This document shows, one piece after another, positions 31,520 through 40,234 of a stretch of 64,000 nucleotides of DNA. This DNA is from Cyanobacterium stanieri PCC 7202 (GTDB lineage: Bacteria > Cyanobacteriota > Cyanobacteriia > Cyanobacteriales > Cyanobacteriaceae): NCBI GenBank assembly GCA_000317655.1, contig CP003940.1, positions 372,001-436,000 on the forward strand, read 5' to 3'. A model generated the notes under the pieces. It was not told where the DNA came from and searched no databases. It saw nothing but the letters and a program-made list of their open reading frames with translations. A program made the position numbers and the translations under genes. Each line of letters begins with the position of its first letter. Within the stretch, counting starts at the first letter, position 1.

Positions 31520-31984
31520 TCAGTGGGTGGGATCTAATTTCTTGGGATCAACCGTTAAATGAACAAAATCCTCAAGTTTTTTCAAATTCATATCCCCCAC
31601 CAAATAACCGATACCTCGGTGGAGATGAAGTAAAAATTGTTCTTTGAGGGTGACATCATCCAACTCCAAACCATCTTGATAACATCTTTGTCTGAGTGCA
31701 AGTAAGAGTACATCCCCCATATTGCCGCCAAATACTTGCCATGTCATTTCTAGGTTACTATCGCTAGGGATGGGATAAGGAGTCGGTTTGGTTTCCTCCG
31801 CAAGAGATCGACAAAAAGCCCAACGGCACAGGACATTCCAGTTTTCTATTTTGGTAATCCTTTTTAGCCTAATTAGTTGATCTTTTCCTTTTTTAGATAT
31901 TTTTATTCGTTCTATGGGGGCTCTTGAAGATGTCTGTTTTACACTACTCACTTTATTTATAGAGAATCGATGACTAAAATTCAA
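31520..31984 (-). CDS. dndE: DndE-family protein (DNA phosphorothioation), solitary
   Basis: The segment IERIKISKKGKDQLIRLKR, then ENWNVLCRWAFCRSLAEE, MTWQVFGGNMGDVLLLALRQR and HLHRGIGYL matches DndE, the small DNA-binding member of the DndABCDE phosphorothioate DNA modification system. No dndB, dndC or dndD, nor restriction genes dndFGH, are in the window. Neighbours are a DUF3172 gene and a Uma2 gene. The extreme 5' codon is TTG; a GTG at 31951 gives a shorter leader closer to the known family start, so the N-terminus is uncertain. Solitary dndE genes of this kind may serve another DNA-related role; that is inference. Confidence 0.8.
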   Translation of the reverse strand: MNFSHRFSINKVSSVKQTSSRAPIERIKISKKGKDQLIRLKRITKIENWNVLCRWAFCRSLAEETKPTPYPIPSDSNLEMTWQVFGGNMGDVLLLALRQRCYQDGLELDDVTLKEQFLLHLHRGIGYLVGDMNLKKLEDFVHLTVDPKKLDPTH

Positions 31985-32036
31985 TTATAGATAGAATAAA
32001 GATTATTATCACTGGCAAAATTCATCCAAAAAAGCC

Positions 32037-32606
32037 ATGACTCAAACTATCTCGAAAACCATGACCCTTGAGGAGTTTTTGCAACAACCAGAAACCCAAC
32101 CACCCCAAGAATATATTAACGGTCATATTTTCACCAAACCCATGCCTCAAGGACAACATAGCACAATTCAAGGAGAACTCGTTACCACTATCAACAGCAT
32201 CATCAAAAAACCACAAATTGCTTGGGCCTTTCCTGAATTAAGATGCACCTTTGCGGATAAATCCATCGTCCCAGATGTAGCAGTCTTTAGCTGGGAAAAC
32301 TTACCAGTCAATGAAGATGGAACCATCGCCAATCAATTTCTGAGCGCTCCCGATTGGATTATAGAAATATTAAGCCCCAATCCACAGATGAGTTTAGTTA
32401 CAAAAAAAATCGTCCATTGTCTCACCAATGGTACACAGATGGGATGGTTGATCGATCCTAATCATAAACTAATTTTTACCTATACCAGTAACAGTCATCC
32501 CCTCTATTTTGAAAAAGAAAGCGAATTAATTCCCGTACCCCATTTCGCCCAAGATTTACAAATCACCCTAGGAGATATTTTCAACTGGTTGAAAGTCAAA
32601 CGCTAA
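32037..32606 (+). CDS. Uma2 family (DUF820) PD-(D/E)XK-like protein
   Basis: 189 residues. Motifs: MTLEEFLQQPETQPPQEYIN, MPQGQHSTIQGELVTTIN, FPELRCTFADKSIVPDVAVF, APDWIIEILSPNPQ and MGWLIDPNHKLIFTY. These match the Uma2 family and place the putative nuclease residues in PDVAVF and IIEILS. Cellular role unknown. ATG at 32037; divergent from dndE with about 50 bp between. It shares the family with 22811-23395 but is only distantly similar. Confidence 0.88.
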   Translation: MTQTISKTMTLEEFLQQPETQPPQEYINGHIFTKPMPQGQHSTIQGELVTTINSIIKKPQIAWAFPELRCTFADKSIVPDVAVFSWENLPVNEDGTIANQFLSAPDWIIEILSPNPQMSLVTKKIVHCLTNGTQMGWLIDPNHKLIFTYTSNSHPLYFEKESELIPVPHFAQDLQITLGDIFNWLKVKR

Positions 32607-32644
32607 TCCTTCCATACTCATACAAAGGACTATAACTGAAAGGC

Positions 32645-32713
32645 ATTGCTTAATCATGGTATGAAATATAATTGAATGACAGTAAAAATTGAGATGTGAA
32701 AATATTATTACTG
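32645..32713 (-). repeat. Dispersed ~67-bp repeat, copy 2 (inverted)
   Basis: The reverse complement matches 2841-2907 (shared TATATTTCATACCATGATTA, then AGCAA). Its outer side carries the heptamers TTCCCTG, TTCCCCG, TTCCCTA at 32714-32740. Confidence 0.8.
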
Positions 32714-32813
32714 TTCCCTGTTCCCCGTTCCCTATTCCCTAATTTCTTAATTTGTATTCCACAATCGATTATTATAGATAAGAGTATTAAATATAATTAA
32801 GACATAGATTAAA

Positions 32814-34097
32814 GTGAGCCAAACTAACTTAAACTATCTAGCCGATACAGATCCAGCTATAGCAGAAATTATTGCCAACGAGTTACAACGCCAAAGAAGT
32901 CACCTCGAATTAATCGCCAGTGAAAACTTTACCTCCCCTGCGGTAATGGCGGCACAAGGTTCTGTTTTAACCAATAAATACGCTGAAGGCTTACCCGGAA
33001 AACGTTACTATGGTGGTTGTCATTTTGTTGACCAAGCCGAAGATTTAGCCATCGAAAGAGCTAAAAAATTATTTGGTGCCGAAATGGCGAACGTACAACC
33101 CCACTCTGGCGCCCAAGCTAACTTTGCGGTATTTTTAACTCTCCTCAACCCTGGAGATAAAATTATGGGTATGGATTTATCCCACGGTGGACACCTTACC
33201 CATGGTTCTCCTGTAAACGTTTCTGGTAAATGGTTTGAAGTGTGCCAGTATGGCGTAAGCAAGGAAACCGAACGCTTAGACTATGACAAAATCAGAGCAT
33301 TAGCATTAAAAGAACGTCCCAAATTAATTATTTGTGGTTATTCTGCTTATCCTCGCATTATTGATTTTGCCAAATTCCGTGAAATTGCTGACGAAGTAGG
33401 CGCATACTTACTCGCAGACATCGCCCATATTGCTGGTTTGGTGGCTAGTGGACATCATCCCAATCCTGTGCCTTATTGTGATGTGGTAACTACTACTACC
33501 CATAAAACCCTCAGAGGCCCCCGTGGTGGCTTAATTTTGACCCGTGATGCGGAATTAGGTAAAAAACTTAATAAGGCGGTATTCCCCGGTACTCAGGGCG
33601 GCCCGTTAGAACACGTCATCGCTGGAAAAGCAGTGGCTTTTGGTGAGGCGTTGAAACCTGAGTTCAAAACCTATTGTGGACAGGTGATTGCCAACTCTCA
33701 GGCTTTGGGTTCTCAGTTGGTAAACAGAGGTTTTAAGTTGGTGTCTGGTGGTAGTGATAATCATTTGAATTTGGTTGATTTACGTTCTATTGGTATGACT
33801 GGTAAGGTGGCTGATAAGTTATTGGGTGAAACCAGCATCACTGCTAACAAAAATACTGTGCCTTTTGATCCTGAGTCTCCTTTTGTTACTAGCGGTTTAC
33901 GTTTGGGCTCTCCTGCTGAAACCACTAGGGGCTTGAAAGAGGCTGAGTTTACCGAGATTGCCAACATTATTGCCGATCGCCTCTTAAACCCAGAAGATGA
34001 AGGGGTTAGAACTGATTGTATTCGTCGTGTAGAGGCTCTGTGCGATCGTTTCCCTCTCTATCCTCACATTACCATCCCTGTTCCTGCTCTCGCTTAA
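32814..34097 (+). CDS. glyA: Serine hydroxymethyltransferase
   Basis: 427 residues from a GTG start (GTGAGCCAAACT). PLP enzyme interconverting serine and glycine with tetrahydrofolate. It has [31 protein letters not shown] and the PLP-lysine motif [16 protein letters not shown]. Also seen are [20 protein letters not shown] and the C-terminal [12 protein letters not shown]. No in-frame ATG near the start gives a better alternative. A 20-bp palindrome follows the stop. Confidence 0.97.
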   Translation: MSQTNLNYLADTDPAIAEIIANELQRQRSHLELIASENFTSPAVMAAQGSVLTNKYAEGLPGKRYYGGCHFVDQAEDLAIERAKKLFGAEMANVQPHSGAQANFAVFLTLLNPGDKIMGMDLSHGGHLTHGSPVNVSGKWFEVCQYGVSKETERLDYDKIRALALKERPKLIICGYSAYPRIIDFAKFREIADEVGAYLLADIAHIAGLVASGHHPNPVPYCDVVTTTTHKTLRGPRGGLILTRDAELGKKLNKAVFPGTQGGPLEHVIAGKAVAFGEALKPEFKTYCGQVIANSQALGSQLVNRGFKLVSGGSDNHLNLVDLRSIGMTGKVADKLLGETSITANKNTVPFDPESPFVTSGLRLGSPAETTRGLKEAEFTEIANIIADRLLNPEDEGVRTDCIRRVEALCDRFPLYPHITIPVPALA

Positions 34098-34149
34098 TTT
34101 AGAAGCAATAAAATACTATTTGATTGAGACAAGGAGACACAATTTCAGG

Positions 34150-34169
34150 CAAGGGGCTTAAGCCCCTTG
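34150..34169. repeat. CAAGGGGCTTAAGCCCCTTG palindrome, copy 1
   Basis: Perfect 20-bp palindrome 52 bp after the glyA stop. An identical copy is at 42465-42484. Likely a terminator-like or repeat element. Confidence 0.7.
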
Positions 34170-34218
34170 TTATGAACCCTTGTTAAAAAACCAAGATTGT
34201 CAACAAAAAATATTGACC

Positions 34219-34869
34219 ATGTTATTACAACCCCATCAAAGAGTAAAACTAGACGATACCGAAGATACACTATTCTATGCTTATCCTCGTTTTGTTACCC
34301 ACGTTGACAATAACTTTATTTCTCAATTAACCAACCTTTACCGTCAAGAATTAAAACCTAATACAAAAATTCTTGACTTAATGAGTAGTTGGGTATCCCA
34401 TCTCCCCCCAGAAATGAAATTTAGCCACATAGAAGGGCATGGCATGAATGAGGAAGAGTTGAAAAAGAATGAAAGGCTAGATCACTATTTTCTGCAAAAC
34501 CTCAATAAGGATTTACAATTACCCCTAGAGGATAATGATTTTGATGCCGTGTTATGTACCGTATCGATCCAATATCTGCAATATCCCGAAGCCATATTTA
34601 TGGAAATCGCCCGTATCCTCAAACCGGGTGGAGTGGCAATTTTTAGTTTTTCTAATCGGATGTTTTACCAAAAAGCCATCACCGCATGGCGTGATGCCAC
34701 CGACAGACAAAGGATATTTTTAACCAAGTCTTATTTTCAGTCTGTGCCAGAGTTTGATAGCCCCGAAGTAATTGCTCAACAACCCGAAACTCCTAATTTT
34801 TTACAAATGCTTGGTATGGGTGCAAAGGATCCTTTTTATGCAGTATATGCAAGGAAGAAGTCATGCTGA
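34219..34869 (+). CDS. Class I SAM-dependent methyltransferase
   Basis: About 216 residues from the ATG at 34219. A TTG at 34180 would add 13 residues not like the family. Motif I is ILDLMSSWVSHLP near residue 50, unusual in lacking the Gly-x-Gly run. The later motifs are DFDAVLCTVSIQYL and ARILKPGGVAIFSFSNRMF, typical of the methyltransferase_11 type. The N-terminal DDTEDTLFYAYPRFVTHVD is conserved in a cyanobacterial and plastid-type group of unknown substrate. It follows glyA in the same direction. The substrate cannot be assigned. Confidence 0.82.
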   Translation: MLLQPHQRVKLDDTEDTLFYAYPRFVTHVDNNFISQLTNLYRQELKPNTKILDLMSSWVSHLPPEMKFSHIEGHGMNEEELKKNERLDHYFLQNLNKDLQLPLEDNDFDAVLCTVSIQYLQYPEAIFMEIARILKPGGVAIFSFSNRMFYQKAITAWRDATDRQRIFLTKSYFQSVPEFDSPEVIAQQPETPNFLQMLGMGAKDPFYAVYARKKSC

Positions 34870-34977
34870 CAAGGGTAAATTTTGATTATGGATAACCAAA
34901 AAAATTATTGACGTTCAGTTTTCGTTACAATAACCATAGGTAAATCTTTATGTATCAATTAGGTAAAACAAAAAAAT

Positions 34978-35247
34978 ATGGCGAGTGGAAAAAATCCCGA
35001 TAACAATAACCTATCTCAAAGAGAACTAGAAATTTTGGAGCTAGTGGCTACTGGTCTGACGAATAATGATATTGCGGACAAATTAGAAATTAGCAAAAGA
35101 ACAGTAGATAATCATATTAGTAATATCTTAACCAAAACCAAAACCGATAACCGTGTGGAGTTAGTTCGGTGGGCATTACAATGGGGCAAAATATGTCTTG
35201 ATGAGGTCAACTGTTGTACTCTTCCTGAATACTTATCATCAGAATAA
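34978..35247 (+). CDS. pedR: PedR-like small LuxR-family transcriptional regulator
   Basis: 89 residues consisting almost only of a LuxR/NarL-type helix-turn-helix (LSQRELEILELVATGLTNND, then KLEISKRTVDNHISNIL). A short cysteine-containing tail follows (DEVNCCTLPEYL). Length and layout match Synechocystis Ssl0564 (PedR). In that protein a C-terminal cysteine senses the thioredoxin state and links photosynthetic electron transport to gene control. Two adjacent cysteines are seen here near residue 80. Assignment rests on length, HTH type and Cys position. It is monocistronic, with about 450 bp of gene-free DNA after it. Confidence 0.75.
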   Translation: MASGKNPDNNNLSQRELEILELVATGLTNNDIADKLEISKRTVDNHISNILTKTKTDNRVELVRWALQWGKICLDEVNCCTLPEYLSSE

Positions 35248-35700
35248 ATGACGGTTATTTGTTCTAAAATATTCACCATGAAAGATTGCTTTTTTAAAAG
35301 GTTTATTAGGCAATAAAAAAATTAGCAATTATTCTTTATATCTTAATTATTTATATCGATAATTAATTGTAAATAATATACATAATTAAACATTTAATTA
35401 TCCATTTTTGATAGAGTAGGTTGTTCATTTTTTCACTAAGGTTCTAAATGGGATCCCAATTCACCTAACTTCCATAAAAAATACCTAAAGTAACAAGGCT
35501 GTTAACATCTAAAAAGTATGATAAGTATTGGTTATGACCTTAGATTTTATTGTTAACTATTTTTCTTTTTTTGAAGATTAAATTCATAATCTGAGTTACA
35601 ATATTTTGTCTATGCAAAACTAACCATCAAAAAAATCTACAGGGTTAGTTCTTAAACTAAAGCAAACTATATTTAATTCTCAATAAACACCTAGAAAGCC
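35248..35700. other. Gene-free AT-rich region before dnaN
   Basis: 453 bp. I see no open frame of note, RNA gene or strong repeat. It must contain the dnaN promoter; no consensus pair could be fixed. The origin-associated DnaA boxes sometimes found beside dnaN were not recognised here. Confidence 0.4.
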
Positions 35701-36891
35701 GTGAAAATTATCTGTTCTCAAAGCGAACTAAAAAACAATCTATCCTTAGTTAGCCGTGCTGTGCCTGGTCGCCCTACCCATCCTATTTTAGCTAACGTTT
35801 TATTAGTAGCAGATAGTGAAAAAAATACCGTTACCCTTACAGGATTTGATCTTAGTTTAGGGATGCGTACCAGTTTTGCCGCAGAAGTAGAGCAAGAGGG
35901 TAATATTACTATCCCTGCTAAATTGTTTAATGATATAGTTACTCGTTTACCCGAAGGAGAAATTACCATTAGTTTTGACCCAGATGATCTTGATGATAAT
36001 CCTTTAGTGGCGATCGAATCTATGTATGGTAAATTTCAATTAAGAGGAGTATCAGGGGAGGAGTTTCCCGAATTACCTACCGTAGAAAAAGAAGAAGCTC
36101 TCATGTTACCTGTAACCTCCCTGAGTGAGGGCTTAAAAGGTTCTTTATTTGCAGCTAGTAACGACGAAGCCAAACAGGTTTTAACTGGAATACATCTTAC
36201 TCGTAATTTGGATACCCTTGAATTTGCTGCCACTGATGGACATCGTCTCGCAGTAGTTAAAACCACTGACGAGAAAGAAGCATCAGAAGATGGGGATGGC
36301 AATTCGGAAGATAATACTGATGATATTTCCATCAGTGAAGAACAAAACTTCACTATGACTATTCCCGCCCGTGCCTTGAGAGAGTTAGAAAAAATTTTGA
36401 CCCTGGCAAAAGAGGAGGATAATGTCGCCCTGTATGTGGATGATGGGCAGGTGGTTTTTGAGTTAGGTTTACAAAATTTAACTAGCCGTAAACTCGATGG
36501 AGCTTATCCTAATTATAATCAATTAATTCCTACCGCATTCGATCGCACCATGGTAGTAGAAAGAAAAAGATTAATTGAGAGTTTAGAAAGGGTATCAGTA
36601 TTACTAGACCAAAAAAATAATATGGTCAAATTTAGCATAGATGCAGATAATGGACAGTTATTTTTATCCGTAGAAGCTAATGAATTAGGTAATGCCAAAG
36701 AGAGTATTAGTGCCGAAATTACAGGAGATAATTTCGAGATTGGTTTTAATATTCGTTATCTGATGGATGGTTTAAAAGCCTTATCTTCCAATGACATCAC
36801 CTTTCATTTTAATGGTCCCATTCAGCCAGTCATTGTAACACCCCTCAGCGGTTTACAAATGACATATTTAATTATGCCCGTCAAACTATAA
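35701..36891 (+). CDS. dnaN: DNA polymerase III beta sliding clamp
   Basis: 396 residues, GTG start (MKIICSQSELKNNLSLVSRA). It forms the ring clamp for replicative polymerase. Three DnaN domains are recognisable, ending in TPLSGLQMTYLIMPVKL. An acidic insertion around residues 195-220 (EASEDGDGNSEDNTDD) lies between domains one and two and is longer than in E. coli. It stands alone; dnaA is not adjacent. Confidence 0.96.
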   Translation: MKIICSQSELKNNLSLVSRAVPGRPTHPILANVLLVADSEKNTVTLTGFDLSLGMRTSFAAEVEQEGNITIPAKLFNDIVTRLPEGEITISFDPDDLDDNPLVAIESMYGKFQLRGVSGEEFPELPTVEKEEALMLPVTSLSEGLKGSLFAASNDEAKQVLTGIHLTRNLDTLEFAATDGHRLAVVKTTDEKEASEDGDGNSEDNTDDISISEEQNFTMTIPARALRELEKILTLAKEEDNVALYVDDGQVVFELGLQNLTSRKLDGAYPNYNQLIPTAFDRTMVVERKRLIESLERVSVLLDQKNNMVKFSIDADNGQLFLSVEANELGNAKESISAEITGDNFEIGFNIRYLMDGLKALSSNDITFHFNGPIQPVIVTPLSGLQMTYLIMPVKL

Positions 36892-37054
36892 CCCATATAT
36901 ATACCAAGGGTTGATTTAATAACACTAATTATTTATACCTAATATTCTTTTGCAGGGATATATTTTTTGCAAAATATAGCCTAGACCTTCTGGCATACAA
37001 GCTAAAATAAAAGAATAATCTACAGAAAAATAACTGTAATAGCGGTTAATAATT

Positions 37055-37864
37055 ATGATTAAATCACCCATGGACTCACTTCAACAACCCATAAATCAAG
37101 AACAATCACTAAAATCAGAAGGCTTCTTATTTCAATTATTGGGAGTTACTAATTTTTTAGAAAAAAATAACAACGTAGAAACAGGCTTAAAAGACTTAGC
37201 ATATACCACAGCTAAAATTTTAGAATCTCAAAAATGCTCAATTATGCTTCTGCAAACCAGAGTTATAGATAGCCATGGAAGTAAGACACAAGAGCCTTAT
37301 TTAAGAGTCTTTACCCATTATGGCAACTTACCCAAAGAAGCCTATGAACAAATTACCCAGTTAAATGATGGTATTGCTGGATATGTCGCTTCCACGGGAG
37401 AATGCCTATTGGTAAAAGATATTAATCAATCACCATTTGTGAAAGTTGCTCGAAAAAGAAGTGATGAATACAAAAGTTTAATTTCTGCACCTATTTTTAT
37501 TGGTAATCAAGTTATCGGAGTTATCAATGTCAGTGAGCAACATAATCGTAAACCTTTTGATGAAAAAGATCTCGAAATTTTAAAAATATTTGCCCTTTTT
37601 ATTGGTAAATCAATCCAAATTATTGAATTACAAAATATGTTACAGTCTCGATTTTTAGAGATTGCGGTATCAAAAGAAGTGGAAAAAAGAGGTAATAAAA
37701 TATCTAATATTACCCCAGATCCTGCCCGTATTTCTCAAATTGTTGCCAAAGCAATTTTTAAAGAACTCGATAAAGGAGGTTTTGGTGCCAATCAAATTAT
37801 TAATATTACAGGGGAAATTCTCGATTTATTAAGAGAAAAAATCCACCGAGATGATTATTTGTAA
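37055..37864 (+). CDS. GAF-domain protein
   Basis: 269 residues. A GAF domain covers about residues 25-190: ILESQKCSIMLLQ, LNDGIAGYVASTGECLLVKD, SLISAPIFIGNQVIGVINVS, FDEKDLEILKIFALFIG. A helical C-terminal tail follows. No kinase, cyclase or DNA-binding output domain is seen, and the bilin-type cysteine is absent. It is probably a small-molecule or redox sensor acting through protein contacts. Its stop overlaps the 3' end of the convergent alpha/beta hydrolase gene by 10 bp. Confidence 0.85.
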   Translation: MIKSPMDSLQQPINQEQSLKSEGFLFQLLGVTNFLEKNNNVETGLKDLAYTTAKILESQKCSIMLLQTRVIDSHGSKTQEPYLRVFTHYGNLPKEAYEQITQLNDGIAGYVASTGECLLVKDINQSPFVKVARKRSDEYKSLISAPIFIGNQVIGVINVSEQHNRKPFDEKDLEILKIFALFIGKSIQIIELQNMLQSRFLEIAVSKEVEKRGNKISNITPDPARISQIVAKAIFKELDKGGFGANQIINITGEILDLLREKIHRDDYL

Positions 37865-38694
37865 TTTTCTAAAAATTTCTCTACTGTTTGATTAAATATT
37901 TCTGGTTCTACCAAGAAAGCCCAATGATTTCCTGGCACAGTTTTGATGATCAAATTAGGGAGATATTTTTCAAAGGGGCTAATTTGCCATGAACTTTTGT
38001 TTAAGCCTTTTTCGGGTTTTATAAAAAGAGTAGGAATGTTCAAAATTTCTGTTAGTCCTGCTTTTAACATTACATCGGTAAAAATTTCCTCTTTGGCTTG
38101 GGATGCAAATTTACTTGACCATTGTTGATGTTCGTTTTTATAAATACTATACTCAAATACTTGTTGCTGTAATTCTGACCAACCTTGGTACTGTTTAAGG
38201 GATTGGGCGGTGTGTTTTGCTGATTCGTAACTGTTGAATGTACCTGTCATTTTCAGAAAAGGTAAGACTTTATATAAAAGGGGAAATGTAATTTTACTCC
38301 AACTAGGAATTTTGTTGATATAAAAGGGATCAACAAGGATCATTGTTTGAAAATATGTAGGGTTTTTTGTTGCCCAAATAGGAACTAATTTGGCACTCCA
38401 TGAATGGGCTATGACATGAAATTTATCCCACTTTAAATAATTAATTAATGCTTGAAGATCGTCGATTATATCATCATTAAAATATCCTGTTTTCGGTTTA
38501 CTACTATTACCATGACCTCGTAAATCTGGGGCAATAATGTGATATTTTTTTTGGAGATGTTCTCCTAAACTTGACCATACTTGGCTATTATCTGCCATAC
38601 CGTGCAATAAAAGCAGGGGGATTTTTCCTTGGTTCCATTCGAGGTAGGATATTTGGGTTTGGTGGTTTTTTTGAAAAGTTTTTCTAATGGTCAT
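37855..38694 (-). CDS. Alpha/beta hydrolase fold protein
   Basis: 279 residues. Oxyanion region LLLHGMADNSQVWSSLGEHL, DLRGHGNSSKP, nucleophile elbow VIAHSWSAKLVP (Ser in A-H-S-W-S, rather than the common G-x-S-x-G), and the catalytic His near PGNHWAFLVEP. No signal peptide, so cytosolic. Substrate unknown; the fold covers esterases, epoxide hydrolases and C-C hydrolases. The final codons overlap the GAF gene. Confidence 0.88.
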   Translation of the reverse strand: MTIRKTFQKNHQTQISYLEWNQGKIPLLLLHGMADNSQVWSSLGEHLQKKYHIIAPDLRGHGNSSKPKTGYFNDDIIDDLQALINYLKWDKFHVIAHSWSAKLVPIWATKNPTYFQTMILVDPFYINKIPSWSKITFPLLYKVLPFLKMTGTFNSYESAKHTAQSLKQYQGWSELQQQVFEYSIYKNEHQQWSSKFASQAKEEIFTDVMLKAGLTEILNIPTLFIKPEKGLNKSSWQISPFEKYLPNLIIKTVPGNHWAFLVEPEIFNQTVEKFLENYK

Positions 38695-38859
38695 TCTTGC
38701 TCAATTTATGGTTGTGGATAAACTATTTTTTTGCAGTTAGATTGAACATTTTGGAGATGGTTCCGTCTTTATTGGTATCACTGAATTAATAACTGTTGAT
38801 TTTATCATTTTACAAATCTTATTCAGTTTAATCTTTATAATTGTGGAGGCTTAAACACT

Positions 38860-39381
38860 ATGTCTCGTCTATTTGTTAAACTTGCTTTTCCTCTTTCTGT
38901 CTTTCTATTTACTTTGATACCTTCATTGGGGGCGATCGCAGCGGAGCGAGTAGTAATACGTTATCATAACCATAGAATCCCCATCCGTGTCAGCGAATTA
39001 TCAGAATTTAGCCGCACAGGCAGAATGTCCTTATCTCTCCAAGCCTATTTTAGAGTTTCAGGACAAGATCCTCAAAGAATGAGAACAGCTTTAAATCGTG
39101 AAGTACCAGTAAATGCTGTTACCCTTTCCCGTACCCTCAACAGCCCCCTTGGCTTGATGGTATTAAACCCCCTAGGGGAAGTGATAACCACCCCCTCTAA
39201 CCGTGCCAATACCGAATCCCTACGGGGTGCTTTGGTGACTTCCGCCCTTAATGATAATCGGGTTAGTTTGATAGAAGTAATTGAAAATTACCCCACCGAA
39301 GAAGTACACATACATGGCGATCGCATCTTAGAAACCTATCAAACCATGGCAAGGATAATTAACCCTATACGCTTGTTTTAA
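38860..39381 (+). CDS. DUF1400-type exported protein
   Basis: 173 residues. Signal peptide about 1-28 (LAFPLSVFLFTLIPSLGAIAA). The mature part AERVVIRYHNHRIPIRVSEL and ALNREVPVNAVTLSRTLNSP matches DUF1400. In cyanobacteria that domain often precedes an alpha/beta hydrolase domain in longer proteins. Here only the DUF1400 part exists. The neighbouring hydrolase gene is on the other strand and is not a continuation. Periplasmic or lumenal; role unknown. Confidence 0.82.
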   Translation: MSRLFVKLAFPLSVFLFTLIPSLGAIAAERVVIRYHNHRIPIRVSELSEFSRTGRMSLSLQAYFRVSGQDPQRMRTALNREVPVNAVTLSRTLNSPLGLMVLNPLGEVITTPSNRANTESLRGALVTSALNDNRVSLIEVIENYPTEEVHIHGDRILETYQTMARIINPIRLF

Positions 39382-39470
39382 ATCTGAAGAGCCGATGGTT
39401 GATAAAATCACCGTTGATGATAGTATAAAATATTAATTACAAAAATCTGTTTAGTAAGGAAAATTTATAA

Positions 39471-39608
39471 ATGGAAGCAACCATGTTACTAGCCCAACTA
39501 CCAGAGGCTTATGCAATGTTCAAGCCCTTAGTAGATGTTTTACCCGTAATTCCCCTATTTTTCCTCTTGTTAGCCTTTGTATGGCAAGCGGCAGTAGGTT
39601 TCAGATAA
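39471..39608 (+). CDS. psbK: Photosystem II reaction centre protein K
   Basis: 45 residues. The segment [20 protein letters not shown], followed by a single hydrophobic helix and the end [11 protein letters not shown], is characteristic of PsbK; the KLPEAY-type cleavage region and FR terminus are conserved. It is a single-helix subunit at the periphery of PSII. An ATG four codons later is possible, but the residues before the mature N-terminus form the short propeptide. A perfect terminator follows 18 bp after the stop. Confidence 0.93.
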   Translation: MEATMLLAQLPEAYAMFKPLVDVLPVIPLFFLLLAFVWQAAVGFR

Positions 39609-39626
39609 ATTGAATTGACAAAACGG

Positions 39627-39656
39627 AGGGCTTGGTAATCAAGCCCTGTAATGTTT
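39627..39656 (+). terminator. psbK terminator
   Basis: AGGGCTTG-GTAAT-CAAGCCCT (8-bp stem, 5-nt loop) followed by GTAATGTTTTT. Confidence 0.8.
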
Positions 39657-39824
39657 TTGGATAAAAACAGCAAAATAAATCATTTATTTTTTAGGGATAA
39701 TGATGAATTGCTGACCAAAAAATTGTAAACTAAAAAACGGTCAACCCGTCATAGTTGCATTTTACCTTGAAAAAATCAAGAAAAAATTAACAGGCGGACT
39801 AAAATAATAAAATAGATATTAAAG

Positions 39825-40073
39825 ATGAACTCAGAAATATTTGAAAAAGTAAAAGAAATCGTAGTAGAACAATTAGATGTCGATGCTGCGGATGTCACCC
39901 CCGAAGCCAACTTCGCCAATGACTTAGACGCTGATTCTTTAGACGTTGTAGAATTAGTAATGGCATTAGAAGAAGCCTTCGAGATCGAAATTTCCGACGA
40001 AGAAGCCGAGAAAATTTTAACCGTTGGGGCTGCTGTAGAGCATATCGAAGCCAAAACCAAAGCAACCGCATAA
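39825..40073 (+). CDS. acpP: Acyl carrier protein
   Basis: 82 residues, acidic, with the phosphopantetheine-attachment motif [16 protein letters not shown] (Ser of DSLD). It carries growing acyl chains in fatty acid synthesis. fabF lies 160 bp downstream in the same direction, a common arrangement. ATG start. Confidence 0.97.
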   Translation: MNSEIFEKVKEIVVEQLDVDAADVTPEANFANDLDADSLDVVELVMALEEAFEIEISDEEAEKILTVGAAVEHIEAKTKATA

Positions 40074-40107
40074 TCGTAACACCTCGGTAGAATTTCAGAT
40101 AGGAGTA

Positions 40108-40152
40108 TTAAGGTTAAGTGGCAGAATTAGCTCGAATTTTCTGTTACCTTAA
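40108..40152 (+). other. Interrupted hairpin between acpP and fabF
   Basis: TTAAGGT (40108) ... CAGAA (40122) pair with TTCTG (40139) ... ACCTTAA (40146). It could attenuate read-through so that acpP mRNA exceeds fabF mRNA; this role is inference. Confidence 0.45.
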
Positions 40153-40234
40153 CTTCTCCATTTTTTTAAATAAAATTTTATTTTTACCAGTCTGCTCACT
40201 TCGGCGGATAATTTTGTTGTATATATAAAGAATT

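Noticed and set aside
34978-35247. Full NarL-type response regulator
   Set aside because: Only the helix-turn-helix is present and there is no receiver domain; the short length matches PedR instead.
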